Assembly: GCF_947502445.1 (NCBI RefSeq)
Contig: NZ_CANMZW010000004.1
Location: forward strand, 1 to 64,000
From: an uncultured Brevibacillus sp.
GTDB lineage: Bacteria > Bacillota > Bacilli > Brevibacillales > Brevibacillaceae
Direction: 5' to 3'
Length of the DNA stretch: 64,000 nt
The notes under the pieces are model-generated. The model was not told the origin of the DNA. It did not search any database and saw only the letters and a program-made list of their open reading frames with translations. Shown here piece by piece: positions 61,086-64,000 of this stretch. The first letter of the stretch is position 1, and each line of letters begins with the position of its first letter. The position numbers and the translations under genes are program-made.

Positions 61086-62745
61086 ATGAAAAAAAGGATG
61101 GGCTTGGTACTGGCAACGCTTCTGGCGATCACATCCGTCACTGCCGGGTGTAGCAGCTCCGGCACGGCACCACAAGGTCAGCAAAACCAGCAGCAAAGTG
61201 CTCCGAAAACAGAGGGTGAAAAACCGGCAGCAGAGCAAAAGATTATTTACGCATTAAGTCAGGAACCAGAGCAGATGGACCCAACGTTAAACGTCTATTC
61301 GCGCTCCTCTATTGTTCTCCAAAACTTGTTCAGAGGGCTTTATAAAATTGATGAATCAGGGAAAAAGCCGATTCCTTCCCTGGCCGAATCGTCTGAGCTG
61401 GATTCGACAGGAACCAAGTACACCTTCAAGATTTAACAAAAACGCCAAGTGGTCTGATGGCAAGCAAGTAACCGCGCAAGATTTTGAATATTCCTGGAAG
61501 CGTGTGCTGGACCCCGAGGTTGCTTCAGGCGCAGCGTTTTACCTGTACTATTTGAAAAACGGAAAAGCGTACAACGAGAAAAAGGCTAGCGCGGATGACG
61601 TAGGGGTAAAAGCCATAGACGATACGACTCTCGAGGTAACGCTGGAAAATCCAACACCGTACTTCCTGGAGCTGTTGTGCGTCACAGCTTATTATCCGGT
61701 ACGAAAAGACGCAGTAGAAAAAGAAGGCTGGACGAAATCTCCTGAGACTTATTTGACTACAGGGCCGTTCATGCTGACGGAACTCCGACCAAAAGAAAAA
61801 TATGTGCTGAAGAAAAATCCGAACTATCTGGAAGCAGATAAAGTGAAGCTGGAGACTTTGGAAATTGTGTTTATCGAGTCCAACGAGGCTGAGCTGGCTG
61901 CCTACACCAACGATGAAATTCAGGTCTCTGACAACATCAGCCCTGAAGGAATGAAGCAGTATCAGAATACACCAGATTTCTACTCGATTCCGCGGATTGG
62001 CATGCAGTATTTTGACTTCAATGCGTCCAAGAAGCCTTTTGATGATGCAAGAGTTCGTAAGGCATTCAGCATGTCTATCAACCGCGACCAGATCATCAAG
62101 AGCATTATCCAGTCTGTAGAAAAACCAGCATTTGGAATGGTGCCTTACGGAATACCGCACGGGGTGCAAAAGGATAAGGAATATCGCGATGTCGTCGGAA
62201 ACCTGTTTAGCGAGAACGTCGACGAAGCGAAGAAACTGCTGGCTGAGGCAGGCTACCTGGACGGCAAAGGAATGCCTGAGGTTACGTTGATCGTCATGGC
62301 AAGCCAGTCCGATAAAGATATTGCGCAAGCCTTCCAAAGTATGTGGAAACAAAATTTGGGCGTAGACGTAACTATCAAAACGTTCGAATCCAAAGTTTAT
62401 TGGGATGAAATTGATAATGGCGACTTCAACATCGCTTCTGACGGCTGGACAGGTGACTATCCAGACCCAATGACCAACCTCGACATTTTCGAAGGGGTCA
62501 ACACAGCAGATGATTTGCGCTGGAATAGTGCGGAATACGACCGTCTCCTGGAAGAGAACCGCAAAATCTCCGATCAGGCGAAACGGATGGAGAACTTTGC
62601 AAAGGCAGAGAAAATCCTGGCGGATGAAATGCCACTCATGCCGGTTCGCTTCTTCGAGGATCAGTTCCTGGCGAAGCCAAATGTCAAAGGCGTTTTGAAA
62701 AACTACATCGGCCATACGATCTTTGAATACGCGTATGTAGAATAA
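61086..62745 (+). pseudogene. dppE: Dipeptide-binding lipoprotein DppE, interrupted by a one-base frameshift
   Basis: Substrate-binding protein of the operon. Signal peptide ends in VTAGC with Cys22. The first frame runs to SGTKYTFKI then TAA at 61434-61436; the rest continues in the +1 frame from NKNAKWSDGKQVTAQDFEYSWKRV to the end (total about 550 residues, family length). Removing one T from ATTTAA at about 61432-61435 restores a continuous protein (KYTFKI-NKNAKW). Either a recent loss-of-function, a sequencing/assembly error in a T run, or +1 programmed frameshifting; no strong prfB-type signal precedes the site. The rest of the protein is intact and conserved, arguing for an error or a very recent event. 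Confidence 0.85.
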
Positions 62746-62813
62746 TTCATTTGAACAGGGGAGGGTCGGGAAGCGATGGCTTGTCGACCTTGCCTCTTGA
62801 GGGAGAAGCAAAC

Positions 62814-63545
62814 ATGAGACCGATTATTGGCATAACTACTTTTTTATCGGAGCAATCAAAGTACAGCACCGTAAGCCGAAACTATATCGATTCGATTTAT
62901 GCCGCAGGGGGCTTGCCCGTCAATATTCCCATCATTTCGAATGAGTCGAATTACGAAGATTACATACACATGCTCGATGGACTCCTTTTTACGGGAGGAA
63001 ACGATATTGCTCCTTATTATTTCGGAGAGAATCCGGTTCGGGAGCTGAACTCCATGTCCTCGATTCGAGACGAGTATGAATTCTCTCTGTTTAAGGTCGC
63101 CTATGAGAAAAACATGCCGATCTTCGGGATCTGCCGCGGTATTCAATTGATCAACGTAGCGATGGACGGAAGCCTCTATCAGGACATTTACAGCCAGTGT
63201 CCGGGCACGCTGGGACATTCTCCTGAGCATACGGCTTCGGACGAGTTCTATCACGCTGTGCAGATCAAAAAGGACACGCAGCTCTATGAAATTTTTGGCG
63301 AGGAGCGGATTTTTACCAATTCCTTTCACCATCAATCTGTCAAACAGCTAGGGAACAATCTGATCGCGACCGCCTATTCCGAGGATGGCATTATAGAGGC
63401 GATTGAGAGCACAGAGGACCGATTCCTGCTCGGGGTTCAATGGCATCCGGAGTGCATGACCAAGCGGCATCCGATGTTCCTGAAGCTGTTTCGAGCATTT
63501 GTCGAGGCATCGATTCAATACAAACAAAAGGAGGTTTCTGTATGA
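62814..63545 (+). CDS. Class C26 (PuuD-like) gamma-glutamyl hydrolase
   Basis: Glutamine-amidotransferase-like hydrolase, 243 residues. Nucleophile in FGICRGIQ (Cys), GGNDIAPYYF upstream, and catalytic His-x-Glu in VQWHPE. Family members hydrolyse gamma-glutamyl linkages (gamma-glutamyl-GABA, folyl-polyglutamate, or gamma-D-glutamyl peptides). Between dppE and dppA, action on imported peptides, perhaps cell-wall derived, is likely. The ATG at 62814 is chosen for GGGAGAAG upstream; an ATG at 62751 has none. Overlaps dppA by four bases. Confidence 0.85.
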   Translation: MRPIIGITTFLSEQSKYSTVSRNYIDSIYAAGGLPVNIPIISNESNYEDYIHMLDGLLFTGGNDIAPYYFGENPVRELNSMSSIRDEYEFSLFKVAYEKNMPIFGICRGIQLINVAMDGSLYQDIYSQCPGTLGHSPEHTASDEFYHAVQIKKDTQLYEIFGEERIFTNSFHHQSVKQLGNNLIATAYSEDGIIEAIESTEDRFLLGVQWHPECMTKRHPMFLKLFRAFVEASIQYKQKEVSV

Positions 63546-64000
63546 AATTGTTCATCAGTGCAGATTTGGAAGGGGTAGCTGGCATCGTCAACTGGAGCGA
63601 GGCTGATATCGAGAGCCCGTTTAGCAAATATTTTACCGAGCAAATGACCAAAGAAGTGAATGCGGCCTGCGAAGCGGCGCTTGCGGCAGGTGCGGAAGAT
63701 ATTTTGATCAAGGATGCCCATAGTACAGCGAGAAACCTGGACCCGTCGAAGCTTCCTGAGCAAGTGAAGATTTTGCGGGGCTGGACGCGCGACCCTTACT
63801 CGATGATGGCGGGGCTGGATGGCAGCTTTGATGGCGTATTTTTTATCGGTTATCACTCGGCGGCGGGAGCCAATGGAAACCCGCTGGCACACACCATGAA
63901 CATGCAAAATGAGTACGTGAAGATCAATGGGGAAATCGCCAGCGAGATGTTAATTAATGCGTATACGGCTGCATCCATGGGTGTTCCTGTCCTCCTGGCT
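63542..64000 (+). CDS. dppA: D-aminopeptidase DppA (partial, runs off the window)
   Basis: N-terminal 153 residues of a zinc D-aminopeptidase (M55). ISADLEGVAGI carries metal ligands Asp8 and Glu10; DAHSTARN supplies His60 and GYHSAAGA His104. In Bacillus subtilis dppA is the first gene of the dpp operon; here it is last. Consistent with use of D-Ala-containing cell-wall peptides. The 3' end is beyond 64000. Confidence 0.93.
   Translation, partial: MKLFISADLEGVAGIVNWSEADIESPFSKYFTEQMTKEVNAACEAALAAGAEDILIKDAHSTARNLDPSKLPEQVKILRGWTRDPYSMMAGLDGSFDGVFFIGYHSAAGANGNPLAHTMNMQNEYVKINGEIASEMLINAYTAASMGVPVLLA

Noticed and set aside
61426-61440. prfB-style programmed +1 frameshift in dppE
   Set aside because: The AUU-UAA context could slip, but there is no Shine-Dalgarno-like stimulator three bases upstream and no reason to regulate a binding protein this way; an error or mutation is simpler.
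61525-62811. Minus-strand frame of 428 codons across dppE
   Set aside because: Antisense to conserved binding-protein sequence; no start signal and implausible composition.

Overview
The window reads as chromosomal DNA of an aerobic, motile, endospore-forming Firmicute, most likely Brevibacillus or a close relative in the Paenibacillaceae. The basis is strong AGGAGG-type ribosome binding sites, frequent GTG and TTG starts, a GerA-type germinant receptor operon, spore genes (yunB, lytH, a YhcN/YlaJ lipoprotein, yutH), a HemAT aerotaxis receptor, and many genes that lie together in the Bacillus subtilis yut/yun region (yunB, lytH/yunA, lipA, yutC, yutD, yutE, yutF, yutG, yutH, nfu/yutI, yuzD). 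Here that block is interrupted by many other genes. I found no rRNA, tRNA, CRISPR array, insertion sequence or prophage.

Layout. 0.1-11.6 kb: corA, a secreted repeat-loop protein, hemAT, a remnant of a cysteine-dioxygenase-like gene, an MFS efflux gene behind an apparent leader-peptide attenuator, yunB, two secreted proteins or lipoproteins, a HAD phosphatase, an ECF sigma factor with its membrane partner, and a secreted protein. 11.8-16.5 kb: a siderophore uptake operon (binding protein, two permeases, Btr-type AraC activator) behind a Fur box. 16.6-20.8 kb: ribD-ribE-ribBA-ribH behind two complete FMN riboswitches in series, each followed by its own terminator. 20.8-24.6 kb: a gerA/gerB/gerC receptor operon. 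24.6-26.8 kb: a TetR regulator and aldehyde dehydrogenase with a perfect palindromic operator. 26.9-27.2 kb: a highly structured non-coding element. 27.2-35 kb: lytH, two physically separated LarC halves on opposite strands, a DJ-1 family protein, a YetF-type protein, and a YhaO/YhaN nuclease-ATPase pair. 35-48.7 kb: the yut-type block with lipA, glpX, a SufR-like Fe-S regulator, Nfu, and the mccA-mccB reverse transsulfuration pair. 48.9-55.6 kb: poorly characterised genes, including a paralogue of the secreted protein at 1.5 kb and a SUFU/membrane/TPR/AAA ATPase cluster. 55.8-64 kb: a dipeptide ABC transporter operon (regulator, dppB, C, D, F, frameshifted E, a class C26 amidohydrolase, and dppA running off the end).

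Functional themes. Iron and Fe-S metabolism recur (Fur-controlled siderophore uptake, SufR-like regulator, lipoyl synthase, Nfu), as do sporulation and germination, and peptide or cell-wall-peptide recycling (dpp operon with D-aminopeptidase).

The observations I rate highest are the tandem FMN riboswitch, the MFS leader attenuator, the split LarC, the bracketed structured element downstream of lytH, and the SUFU/TPR/AAA cluster. All functions are inferred from sequence alone; no database search was run.
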